Source: CAIVAT01 sp037133475
Lineage (GTDB): Bacteria > Bacteroidota > Bacteroidia > Bacteroidales > FEN-979
DNA length: 64,000 nucleotides
Direction: 5' to 3'
NCBI GenBank assembly: GCA_037133475.1
Contig: JBAXOB010000018.1
Span: 12,282 to 76,281, forward strand
Shown here: positions 35,973-44,207 of the stretch, piece by piece
Layout of the letters: every line of letters begins with the position of its first letter
How positions within the stretch are numbered: the first letter of the stretch is position 1
Notes under the pieces: model-generated
Told to the model about the DNA's origin: nothing
Databases searched by the model: none
Seen by the model: the letters and a program-made list of their open reading frames with translations, nothing else
Translations under genes and position numbers: made by a program

Positions 35973-37424
35973 GTGGAGTTTGCAAATCAAATATCCGGCT
36001 TAGTGGAAAACAATATCTGGAAAAAAATATCCCCGGAGATAATCGTTGCCCTAATCCTGTTTTTACTCCTGGGCACGCTTGGCCTCTTGGTAAACACAAC
36101 AGGCGATTCAGGCGACAGTATCCTTCATTTTCTCTATTCCAGGGGGTCGTTTTCCCATCCCGTGTTTTTTCTCCATCATTGGGCAAAACCCCTGTTTGTG
36201 CTGGTAAGCGCACCCTTTTCACAGTTCGGCTTCAAAGGAATCATCCTGTTCAACTGCCTGATGGTGGCGCTGATTGCGCATGTTACCTTCCTGACGGCCA
36301 GGACCCTGAAGTTGAATAACGCCTGGCTGGTGTATGTCCTTATTTTAGGATGCCCCCTGTTCCTGAAACTGACCTTTTCAGGATTGACGGAATACCTGTT
36401 TGGGCTGGTGCTGGTTCTCTCGGTGTACCTGGCAGTAAAAACAAGGTATCTTGCCGCCGTCATCGTGGTATCCTTCCTGCCGTTTGTGCGATCGGAAGGA
36501 CTCATTGTCCTGGGGGTGTTCGGGTTGTTCATGGTATTCAGGAAGAGATTCACATTGCTGCCGTGGCTGCTTACCGGGCACCTTGTCTATAGCCTCGCCG
36601 GTTTTTTCTATTACAGGGATTTTTTTTGGGTATTTACCAAAATCCCTTACCGGAACCTGGGCAGCCAGTATGGAAGCGGAAAGATATTTGATTTTATTCA
36701 CAGGTTGAATTATGTCATTGAAAAACCGGTATTTGCTTTGCTTGTCATCGGGCTTGCTGCACTCTTCATCCGGTTTGTTATGGCAAAGCCCAGGAAAGCG
36801 GAGGATGGCGGACTTTGGCTCGTTTGCGCTCTGTTTTTGGCTGTATTTATTGCCCACAGCCTGTTCTGGTGGCTTGGAATATTCAATTCGATGGGTCTGC
36901 CGCGGGTATTGATCCCGCTGGTCCCCATGGTTGCACTGATAGCGCTGTCGGGAATTGGCGCCGTCAGTTCCGGTTTGGGAAAAACAGGCAGGCAGGTGCT
37001 GATCGGGATGATCTTACTGGTCGTTTCGGTTTATCCCTTTACGCATCGTGAAAAGGGGGTCGTTTTCAACCAGGATATGTTCAGACTGCCGGATAATGAG
37101 CTTATTGACAAGAAAGTGGTGCCATACCTGAAAAGCAATACGGGTAATTTAAGCGGCAGGTTGTTGTATTACTCCCATGCCTATTTCAGTGTTACCCTTG
37201 ATATAGATCACTTTAACGATTCGTTGCACAGGGACCTGTTAAGGTTGTCGGGAGAAGTTCCTCCGAAGGGGGCAGTTGTTATCTGGGACGACTGGTTCTC
37301 GGTGGTTGAAAATGGCGTCACGCTTGAACGTTTGAAGAATATAGGCAATCTGAAGCTTTTAAAGGAATTTGAAACGCATGATCATGACAGGGTTGTTAAA
37401 TTTGTGGTATTTATTGCTTCCTGA
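35973..37424 (+). CDS. Polytopic membrane protein, GT-C glycosyltransferase-like (copy A1)
   Basis: A 483-residue membrane protein with about 10-12 helices. After the first helix it carries TTGDSGDSILHFLY (acidic residues 45 and 48), as in the catalytic first periplasmic loop of GT-C enzymes that use polyprenyl-phosphate sugars. FVRSEG follows near 170 and KIPYRNLGSQYGSG near 220. A soluble domain of about 110 residues ends the chain. It is a clear paralog of the gene at 40415: the same motifs GDxGDS, LTFSGLTE, FLPFVRSEG and FWxFGIFNSMG recur. The start may be this GTG or a GTG at 36003. No sugar or acceptor can be named. Confidence 0.75.
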   Translation: MEFANQISGLVENNIWKKISPEIIVALILFLLLGTLGLLVNTTGDSGDSILHFLYSRGSFSHPVFFLHHWAKPLFVLVSAPFSQFGFKGIILFNCLMVALIAHVTFLTARTLKLNNAWLVYVLILGCPLFLKLTFSGLTEYLFGLVLVLSVYLAVKTRYLAAVIVVSFLPFVRSEGLIVLGVFGLFMVFRKRFTLLPWLLTGHLVYSLAGFFYYRDFFWVFTKIPYRNLGSQYGSGKIFDFIHRLNYVIEKPVFALLVIGLAALFIRFVMAKPRKAEDGGLWLVCALFLAVFIAHSLFWWLGIFNSMGLPRVLIPLVPMVALIALSGIGAVSSGLGKTGRQVLIGMILLVVSVYPFTHREKGVVFNQDMFRLPDNELIDKKVVPYLKSNTGNLSGRLLYYSHAYFSVTLDIDHFNDSLHRDLLRLSGEVPPKGAVVIWDDWFSVVENGVTLERLKNIGNLKLLKEFETHDHDRVVKFVVFIAS

Positions 37425-37487
37425 TTTTCGTCTTTAACTATGTTGAATGGTACACAGGTTCCAGTTATTTATCCGGCAGGTATCCGC

Positions 37488-38804
37488 ATGATCCATAAAA
37501 TTGAAAAACATATTGTTTTTTGGATTTTCCTCGTGTTGCTTTTCTACACCGCGAGGATAAACTGGGGCCACGGCCAGTGGGAGCGTGTGATACGTTCCGA
37601 CGGGAAGGGATACTATGCATACCTGCCCGCTGTCTTCATTTACCATGACCTTAATTTCGGCTTTTTCCAGGAGGCCGAGGTGACCAAATCCTATGACAGG
37701 AGCCTCTTTTATGATTACAGGTCGAATCATGGGGGAAGGGTGATCAACAAGTATTTTATAGGTGAATCGTTACTGGTTGCGCCGTTTTTTTTGATAGCAC
37801 ACCTGGGGGCCAGCATCACGGGATTGCCGGCCGACGGTTACTCCCGGATCTACATTGTTTTCCTTACCATTGCCGCCCTTTTTTATTTGTCGCTCGGGCT
37901 GTATTGTTTCAAAAAGACACTGAGACTATACGGTTTCAGTTCAGGGATCATTGTTTTTACCCTGGTGGCGCTCCTGTTTGGAACCAATCTTTTCTATTAT
38001 TCAATCGGTGAGGTGGCGATGAGCCATGTCTACTCCTTTTCAATGGTTTCGGTTTTTATATACCAGGTCCGCCGGTATTTCAATACCCTAAACCCGGTTA
38101 ATTTTATCTTCGCCTCAATTGCCCTGGGGCTGATCATCCTTATCCGGCCCGTTAACGGCCTGGTCATCTTATCGGTGCCATTTTTAAGCGGAACATCCCA
38201 TACTTTCAGAACGGGGTTCGGAAATTTACTCAAAGGCCGACCCTGTGTTTTCCTGGCTATCTTATGTTGTTTCACTATTATTGCCATCCAACTGATGGTC
38301 TATAAGTTACAAACCGGCGATTTCTTGGTCTATTCCTATGGCAGTGAAGGCTTTGATTTTCAACATCCGCATGTAGTCGATTTTTTATTCAGTTTCAAAA
38401 AGGGATTTTTTATCTATACGCCGCTTTGCTTGATAGCCCTGTTCGGGCTGATACCGGCTTATCCGGATAAGTTTGAATTTTACGGCATCCTCCTTTTCCT
38501 GCTATTGGTCGTATATTTTCTTTCCTGCTGGTGGATGTGGTATTATGGCGGTAGTTTTTCGGCCAGGGTGATGGTTGAATATCTTCCCTATTTCGGGATT
38601 TTGCTGGCCGGCCTTGTTAAATGGTCAAACCATAAAAAAGGTGTTTACCTGGTCGCGGGACTGATGACCCTGGCCATTATGGTAAACCAGGTGCAAACCA
38701 TTCAATACCGGTATTTTATGATACATTGGTCGGAAATGGACAAACAAAAATACTGGGACACATTTCTTGACGTCAAACCGATTGTTGAAAAAAAGTTGAA
38801 TTAG
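37488..38804 (+). CDS. Polytopic membrane protein, GT-C-like (copy B1)
   Basis: A 438-residue membrane protein with about 10 helices. The first loop holds RSDGKGYYAYLPAVFIYHDLNFGFF (Asp38), probably the GT-C-type acidic site. Other marks are VGEVAMSHVYSFS-like sequence near 185, IRPVNGL near 220 and WWMWYYGGSFSARVMVEYLP near 370. It is a paralog of the inverted gene at 41963-43309, which shares nearly the whole first-loop motif and the same C-terminal IHWSEM. I use the internal ATG at 37488 directly before the first helix; 37440 is possible. It lies 63 bases after copy A1, in one direction with A1, C and A2. Confidence 0.75.
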   Translation: MIHKIEKHIVFWIFLVLLFYTARINWGHGQWERVIRSDGKGYYAYLPAVFIYHDLNFGFFQEAEVTKSYDRSLFYDYRSNHGGRVINKYFIGESLLVAPFFLIAHLGASITGLPADGYSRIYIVFLTIAALFYLSLGLYCFKKTLRLYGFSSGIIVFTLVALLFGTNLFYYSIGEVAMSHVYSFSMVSVFIYQVRRYFNTLNPVNFIFASIALGLIILIRPVNGLVILSVPFLSGTSHTFRTGFGNLLKGRPCVFLAILCCFTIIAIQLMVYKLQTGDFLVYSYGSEGFDFQHPHVVDFLFSFKKGFFIYTPLCLIALFGLIPAYPDKFEFYGILLFLLLVVYFLSCWWMWYYGGSFSARVMVEYLPYFGILLAGLVKWSNHKKGVYLVAGLMTLAIMVNQVQTIQYRYFMIHWSEMDKQKYWDTFLDVKPIVEKKLN

Positions 38805-38896
38805 GCAATTACGATTGGGAACCCTGACGGAAATGATCTCTATTGTTGACAGGATATCCGTTTTTGGGAAATCAGAATAATGTTCATTCATGCGCT

Positions 38897-40363
38897 ATGG
38901 ATTTTGTGAAAAAAATTAAAATCATCCCGGTCTTATTTGTGGTGGCGGGTCTCGTGATCTTCGCCTATATCGCTGTCAAGGCAACAGTCTCCTCCTTTAC
39001 GCATGACGAGAGTTTCTCCTATCTCCGATATGTTTCCCATAGCTTTATGGATCTGATTTCCAACAAGGACGCTTATACCAATAACCATATTTTAAATACG
39101 CTGTGCATGAAATATTCCGAAATGATATTCGGGAATTCCGTCCTGGCATTGCGTCTGCCAAATCTTTTGCTGCTGGTTGTCTTCTTCGCATACGCATACC
39201 TGCTCTTACGCAAAATCAACCCTGTAACCGGCCTGTGCATCTTTATCCTGATGGCGACCAATACGGCATTGATCGACTTTTTCGGGTTGGCCAGGGGCTA
39301 TGGATTGTCGATCGGGTTTATGACCATGAGTTTATATTCCCTTGTACAATCTTTTGAGGAAAAAAGAACGAAGAACCTCGTCCTGTTTAACATCGGGGCT
39401 CTGCTGGCGATATTCAGTAATTTCACCTTGCTGACCTTTTATGTGGCTGCACTGGTTGCTTATAACTTTATCATCCTGCAGGAATGCCGTTTCTCTTTGA
39501 AGGAGAAGGGCCTGCTGCTTAAAGCAAATACTGTCAACCTGGTTTCCTTGTTCGGCTTCCTGGTAGTGCTTTATGAGCCTGTTAGGAAGGCGGTTAAGTT
39601 TAATTCATTCGATTTTGGCGGCAAACACGGATTCATGCATGATACGGGCATGTCGGTGATTTACCACCTGTTCAATAATATTCCGTTAAACCCTGCGGGG
39701 ATATTGGTGATACAGGTTGCCCTTTCGGTTATAATCCTGATCCCCTTTGTGCTGATCCTGAAAAACCTGGTGCTGTCAAAGACTGAGTTTTTCTCCCGGT
39801 TCCGGTCGATGGTGATCATAAACCTGGTTTTCCTTCTCATAGCCGCCGAAACTGTTGTTCAGCATTACCTGCTGAAAACCGATTACCTGGTAGGCCGGTT
39901 TTCCCTGTTTCTCGTCCCCCTGTTGATGCTGAATTTCGGCTTTTTTATGGAATACCTGATGAAATTCAGGTTCCGGGGTGTGATATACACCTTTGTCATT
40001 GTGCTGTCGTTGCTGTCGGCGGTAAATTTTTACCGGAACACGAACCTCTACTCCTGTGCCGAATGGAACTACGACAGGGAGACGAAAAATGCTGTCCTCG
40101 CACTGATCAGGGATCACCAGGCGGTTGCGGGAAACCAGCGAAATATCAAGTTGGGAATCAACTGGTTGTTCGAGCCAACCATCAACTTTTACAGGTCAAC
40201 CTGGAACCTTTCCTGGCTGTTGCCTGTCGACAGGGACGGACTCACCTCGCTGGATCAGTATGAATATATCTTCACAGCTGATACTGCCGGGGTGAAGAAC
40301 AAAAATTACGATATTATCTTTTCATCGGACATTACCGGCACGAGGTTAACCCGGATGAAATGA
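38897..40363 (+). CDS. Polytopic membrane protein, GT-C/PMT-like
   Basis: A 488-residue membrane protein with about 11 helices. Early in the first outer loop it has FTHDESFSYLRY (Asp37-Glu38), the Asp-Glu arrangement of the PMT/GT39 and related GT-C families. NNHILNT follows soon after, also typical of that loop. The last 90 residues are soluble. It has no paralog in the window and separates the two A/B pairs. The ATG at 38897 fits the first basic-hydrophobic boundary (MDFVKKIKIIP); the frame could start at 38843. Lipid-linked sugar transfer in the envelope is the best guess, but donor and acceptor are unknown. Confidence 0.75.
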   Translation: MDFVKKIKIIPVLFVVAGLVIFAYIAVKATVSSFTHDESFSYLRYVSHSFMDLISNKDAYTNNHILNTLCMKYSEMIFGNSVLALRLPNLLLLVVFFAYAYLLLRKINPVTGLCIFILMATNTALIDFFGLARGYGLSIGFMTMSLYSLVQSFEEKRTKNLVLFNIGALLAIFSNFTLLTFYVAALVAYNFIILQECRFSLKEKGLLLKANTVNLVSLFGFLVVLYEPVRKAVKFNSFDFGGKHGFMHDTGMSVIYHLFNNIPLNPAGILVIQVALSVIILIPFVLILKNLVLSKTEFFSRFRSMVIINLVFLLIAAETVVQHYLLKTDYLVGRFSLFLVPLLMLNFGFFMEYLMKFRFRGVIYTFVIVLSLLSAVNFYRNTNLYSCAEWNYDRETKNAVLALIRDHQAVAGNQRNIKLGINWLFEPTINFYRSTWNLSWLLPVDRDGLTSLDQYEYIFTADTAGVKNKNYDIIFSSDITGTRLTRMK

Positions 40364-40414
40364 CCTGTCATTTTTGATGGAGTAAAAAATTGGTTTCGAA
40401 TTGTTTCCTGTTTC

Positions 40415-41818
40415 ATGAAAAAGCCATTATTCCTTATTCTCATATTTTACGGTGTCGTTGCCACCCTGACGATAGTCTTCTTCAACGGGACCGGGGATGC
40501 AGGCGATAGTGTTCTTCACTTCCTGTTCGCAAAGTATGCCCCGGCCCATCCCGGGCTTTTCTTCGACATGTGGGGGAAGCCTGTGTTTGTTTTGCTGGCA
40601 TTCCCGTTTGCCCATTTTGGGTTTGGCGGGATCAAGGTATTCAATGCCCTTACGACTCTGTTGACCATAACCCTGACCTATAAGACGGCAGATGCCCTGC
40701 AAATAAAAAGCCCGTATGCCGGGGCTCTGCTGATAATCTTTATGCCGCTGTACTATATTTTAACCTTTTCAGGACTCACCGAGCCGCTGTTTGCCCTGTT
40801 CGTTGCTGCGGGACTCTTCCTGGCGGTAAAGCAAAAAATGGCGGCAGGCGCCATCTTCATTTCGTTTTTGCCATTTGTCAGGTCGGAGGGGCTGGTGATG
40901 ATCGGGGTGTTCGTATGTTATCTTTTAGTTAAAAAGCAATGGAAAATCCTTCCGTTCCTGCTTTTTGGTTCGGGGTTGTACTCCATCGCAGGGTATTTTG
41001 TTCATCATGATATCCTTTGGGTATTCACCAGGATTCCCTATGCTTCGCTGAGCAGTCCTTACGGGAGCGGCGACCTCCTCCATTTTGTAAGGCAGATGTT
41101 TTATGTGGTGGGATTCCCGGTCTATGCACTGTTTGTCGTGGGGTTTTTCAGTTTGATCATCAACGCATTCAGGAGCAGGATCAGGGCGGAATTACATCTG
41201 CTTGTATTGCTTGGCTTCAGCTGTTTTTTCCTTGCCCACACCCTGTTCTGGTATTTCGGGATTTTTAATTCCATGGGGCTGAAGCGGGTTTTGATCGGGG
41301 TCATGCCGCTGATCGCCATTATTGCGCTTGTTGGTTTTAACCAGTTAACAGAAGGCGGGGTTTTAGGAAAAAGCAGTATGTCCAGGATAGTTTCGCAGTT
41401 GGTATTGCTGGGTGCCGTGATCATATTTCCCTTTACGGCGGGCCCGGCAGCGGTAAACTGGAACAGGGATATGATGCTTGCGAAGGACCAGCAAGTGGCA
41501 ATCTCCACGGCGAAGGTTGTTAAATCCGGTGCCGCAGCAGGGTGCCGCATTTTGTGCGGCCATCCCTATCTCTGCGAAGCCCTGGAGGTGGATTGGTTTG
41601 ATACGGCCAAGAGAATTGATTTAACCAGGGCTAACCTTGCATGCCGGAAAGCCGGCGATATCATCATCTGGGAAAACTGGTTTGCCGTGGTGGGTTCGGC
41701 TATCGGCAAACCGGAGCTGGATGCGACAGCCGGTTTGAAAAATATTTTTGACACCATTGCCATGGACAGCGGGCACGAAATACACTTTTCAGTTTATGGT
41801 GTTTCAGGAGCTCATTAA
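40415..41818 (+). CDS. Polytopic membrane protein, GT-C glycosyltransferase-like (copy A2)
   Basis: A 467-residue membrane protein, paralog of the gene at 35973. The first loop has GTGDAGDSVLHFLF (Asp28, Asp31), followed by LTFSGLTEPLF, FLPFVRSEGLVM, TRIPYASLSSPYGSGD and the FWYFGIFNSMGLKRVLIG block. Unlike copy A1 it begins with a clean ATG and a short basic N-terminus. A soluble tail of about 110 residues contains CRILCGHPYLCEAL. It is the fourth gene in a row on this strand, 51 bases after the PMT-like gene, and converges on the inverted copy B2. Confidence 0.78.
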   Translation: MKKPLFLILIFYGVVATLTIVFFNGTGDAGDSVLHFLFAKYAPAHPGLFFDMWGKPVFVLLAFPFAHFGFGGIKVFNALTTLLTITLTYKTADALQIKSPYAGALLIIFMPLYYILTFSGLTEPLFALFVAAGLFLAVKQKMAAGAIFISFLPFVRSEGLVMIGVFVCYLLVKKQWKILPFLLFGSGLYSIAGYFVHHDILWVFTRIPYASLSSPYGSGDLLHFVRQMFYVVGFPVYALFVVGFFSLIINAFRSRIRAELHLLVLLGFSCFFLAHTLFWYFGIFNSMGLKRVLIGVMPLIAIIALVGFNQLTEGGVLGKSSMSRIVSQLVLLGAVIIFPFTAGPAAVNWNRDMMLAKDQQVAISTAKVVKSGAAAGCRILCGHPYLCEALEVDWFDTAKRIDLTRANLACRKAGDIIIWENWFAVVGSAIGKPELDATAGLKNIFDTIAMDSGHEIHFSVYGVSGAH

Positions 41819-41913
41819 GATTCGCCAAGGAGCTTTTAACAGTTTCCAGGAGGTGGTTAACATTCCCGGATCAGGAAGAATTTCCAGTGGGGGGGGACGG
41901 ATATCAGATATCA

Positions 41914-41950
41914 CATTTCACATCTCGCATATGGGCAAAAATGTGAAATG
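41914..41950. repeat. Inverted repeat between convergent membrane protein genes
   Basis: CATTTCACAT (41914-41923) is exactly complementary to ATGTGAAATG (41941-41950) around a 17-base loop. It lies between the stops of copies A2 and B2. Neither strand has a following T tract, so it may act as a 3' stabilising or weak bidirectional termination hairpin. Confidence 0.5.
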
Positions 41951-41962
41951 CGAAATAGGAAA

Positions 41963-43309
41963 CTATTTTATCAGTTTATCAATCCGCAGGAATACCTCCC
42001 AGTATTTTTCCCTGGTCATTTCCGACCAGTGGATCTGGTAGTACCGGTACTGGTAAGTCTGGATCTGGCACAGAATTGTCAGGAGGACGATCAGTGCGAC
42101 CAGGACACCTTTCTTGAATTTCCCTGCAGTTTCATGCAGGGCAACTGCCAGCAGGATCATAAAGACGGGTATGAATTCCACGTAGACCCGTGATGAAAAA
42201 CTTCCCCCGTAATACCAGTTCCACCAGGAGGAAAAGACGTAGGTGATCAGGATAAAGAAGCCCGACCAGGCATATACACTGAATCTGGAGGATTTCCAGC
42301 GGTAAAACAACCCTGCAAGGCTGAGCAGGTAGAGGGGGGTATATAAAAACAACCCCTTTTTGTAACTGAACAAAATATCGGCAATATGCGGATGGAGAAA
42401 ATTAAATCCTTCGTCGCCATAGGAGTCTACCAGGAATTTCCCGGTTGAGATTTTATAAAGTATGAACTGAATCGAGGCTGTTCCGAGAAAGATCAGGAGC
42501 CCTGAAACGAGGGGCAGGGGGCGGAGGAAGGCAGTCTCCAGTCCCTTACGCAGCGTGGCAGCCGATCCTGCTGCGAATGGCAGGAAGAAGATGATCAGCG
42601 CGTTGACGGGCCGTATCAGGAAAATGAGTCCTAAAACCAGTGCCATGACAGGAATATAACCTGTTTTGAATGTTATAAAGAATTGCCTGCTGCAGTAAAC
42701 AAAGATGCTGACAAAGGCAAACGAAAACACATGCGACATGGAGGGTTCCCGGACCACATAGTAAAAAAGGTTGGTGCCGAAAACCGTGGCAAACAGGACC
42801 ACCGATTTTTCCCATTCCCTGAAATGATATCCGCCCAGGGCTGCATTGAGGAAAACCAGCCCGGCAAGCAGGTAGAACAGGGCGGCGATGCTGATCAGGA
42901 TATGATAGAGGTTTGAATATCCGTCGGTTTTATATCCCGCCGGCGGGCTTAGCGCGTGTGCCGTAAGAAAAAAAGGCAGTTCGGCAAGGGCGGTGCCGCA
43001 GAAATATTTGTCGATAACCTTCCCGTTCCCGTTGGCCCTGTAATCATAATAGAGGAATTTATTGTAATAATCCTGTTTTTCAATTTTATCAAAAAAGCCC
43101 AGGTTCAGGTCGTGATAGATGAAGATCGCCGGCAGATAGGCGTAATATCCCTTGCCGTCGGAAAGGATGATCTCTTTCCAGTGGTCTTTGCCCCAGTTCA
43201 GGTTCGCGGTAACGCAGGTCATCAGGAAGATGATTACGAAAACAGAAATTCGCGAGGGTGTAATCTTGTCTTTCATGGGTTGGAACAGGGTTATACCGGA
43301 GGTTTTCAT
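41963..43309 (-). CDS. Polytopic membrane protein, GT-C-like (copy B2, inverted)
   Basis: A 448-residue membrane protein, paralog of the gene at 37488 but on the opposite strand. The loop motif LSDGKGYYAYLPAIFIYHDL is nearly identical, and MSHVFSFAFVSIFVY, LIRPVNAL, WWNWYYGGSFSSRVYVEF and the C-terminal IHWSEMTREKYWEVFLRID recur. The ATG at 43309 gives an 11-residue N-terminus before another ATG at 43276; either is possible. The open frame reaches 43483, but that upstream part overlaps the peroxiredoxin terminator and looks non-coding. It lies downstream of, and separate from, the peroxiredoxin gene. Inversion relative to B1 suggests duplication followed by rearrangement. Confidence 0.78.
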   Translation of the reverse strand: MKTSGITLFQPMKDKITPSRISVFVIIFLMTCVTANLNWGKDHWKEIILSDGKGYYAYLPAIFIYHDLNLGFFDKIEKQDYYNKFLYYDYRANGNGKVIDKYFCGTALAELPFFLTAHALSPPAGYKTDGYSNLYHILISIAALFYLLAGLVFLNAALGGYHFREWEKSVVLFATVFGTNLFYYVVREPSMSHVFSFAFVSIFVYCSRQFFITFKTGYIPVMALVLGLIFLIRPVNALIIFFLPFAAGSAATLRKGLETAFLRPLPLVSGLLIFLGTASIQFILYKISTGKFLVDSYGDEGFNFLHPHIADILFSYKKGLFLYTPLYLLSLAGLFYRWKSSRFSVYAWSGFFILITYVFSSWWNWYYGGSFSSRVYVEFIPVFMILLAVALHETAGKFKKGVLVALIVLLTILCQIQTYQYRYYQIHWSEMTREKYWEVFLRIDKLIK

Positions 43310-43435
43310 GGGAGGGCCAAACTTACAAAAATTGCCGTTACCAAGGTTAGGCAACTGAAAAAGTTCATCCCTGAATTTGTTAACTTCACGGAGGCTGTAC
43401 CCTGGTATTCTGGTTTTCAGTGCGGTCCTCGCGGA

Positions 43436-43470
43436 AATGAAAAAGCCGGCATGCAAGGCAGGCCGGCTTT
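43436..43470 (-). terminator. Rho-independent terminator after peroxiredoxin
   Basis: On the minus strand AAAGCCGGC...GCCGGCTTT forms a 9-bp stem with an 11-base loop, followed by TTTTTCATTT. It starts 22 bases past the stop at 43492. Confidence 0.8.
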
Positions 43471-43491
43471 GACTATAATACACTATAACAT

Positions 43492-44124
43492 TCAGTGTTT
43501 ACCAAGGTATTCGGCAACACCTTCTGCGGTGGCTTTCATGCCGGCATCACCTTTGTGCCAGTTGGCGGGACAAACTTCGCCGTTTTCTTCAAAAAACTGA
43601 AGTGCATCCACCATGCGCAGCGCCTCATCAACGCTTCTGCCAAGGGGAAGGTCGTTGACCACCTGGTGACGAACGATACCCTGCTTGTCGATCAGGAAGA
43701 GACCGCGGAAAGCAACAGGTCCGCCTTCAAATTCCATGATGCCGTCTTCGGTATAGACATATTCTCCTGCAAGCACATCGTAATTGGCTGCAATGGTTTT
43801 GGAAAGGTCGGAAACGATAGGATATTTCACACCCTTGATCCCGCCATTCTTGAGTTCTGTATTGAGCCATGCCCAGTGGGAAAATTTCGAGTCGACAGAG
43901 CAGCCGACAACAGCTACATTCCTGTTTTCGAACTCGGCAATTTTATCCTGGAATGCGATCAATTCCGTAGGGCAAACAAAGGTGAAATCGAGCGGGTAGA
44001 AAAAGAAAACCACATGTTTCTTGCCAATATACTGGGCTAAAGAAAATTTATCAACAAATTCACCGCCATTGATAACGGCTTCAGCTTCAAATAATGGAGC
44101 TTTTTTACCAACTAATACTGCCAT
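43492..44124 (-). CDS. Peroxiredoxin (2-Cys, AhpC/Prx1 family)
   Basis: A 210-residue thiol peroxidase that reduces H2O2 and organic peroxides. The peroxidatic Cys is in FTFVCPTELIAF (about residue 50) and the resolving Cys in the C-terminal EVCPANW (about residue 184), the typical 2-Cys arrangement. The length is slightly above AhpC (187) because of the extended C-terminal helix (AEGVAEYLGKH). No ahpF or thioredoxin reductase is adjacent, so the electron donor is unknown. It stands alone: its own TATCTTTG -7 box lies upstream and a strong terminator downstream. Confidence 0.96.
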   Translation of the reverse strand: MAVLVGKKAPLFEAEAVINGGEFVDKFSLAQYIGKKHVVFFFYPLDFTFVCPTELIAFQDKIAEFENRNVAVVGCSVDSKFSHWAWLNTELKNGGIKGVKYPIVSDLSKTIAANYDVLAGEYVYTEDGIMEFEGGPVAFRGLFLIDKQGIVRHQVVNDLPLGRSVDEALRMVDALQFFEENGEVCPANWHKGDAGMKATAEGVAEYLGKH

Positions 44125-44155
44125 AATTATAATTTTTTAGTTTAATATTTGAATG

Positions 44156-44163
44156 CAAAGATA
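44156..44163 (-). promoter_or_regulatory. -7 promoter element (TATCTTTG) of the peroxiredoxin gene
   Basis: An exact TAnnTTTG match on the minus strand, 32 bases upstream of the ATG at 44124. Confidence 0.45.
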
Positions 44164-44207
44164 GTCATTATTTGGAATTGTTTTTAATAACGATGGAAAA
44201 ATCAGCT

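Noticed and set aside
43310..43483. Extended N-terminus of copy B2 up to 43483
   Set aside because: It overlaps the peroxiredoxin terminator and lacks the hydrophobic or motif content of its paralog B1.
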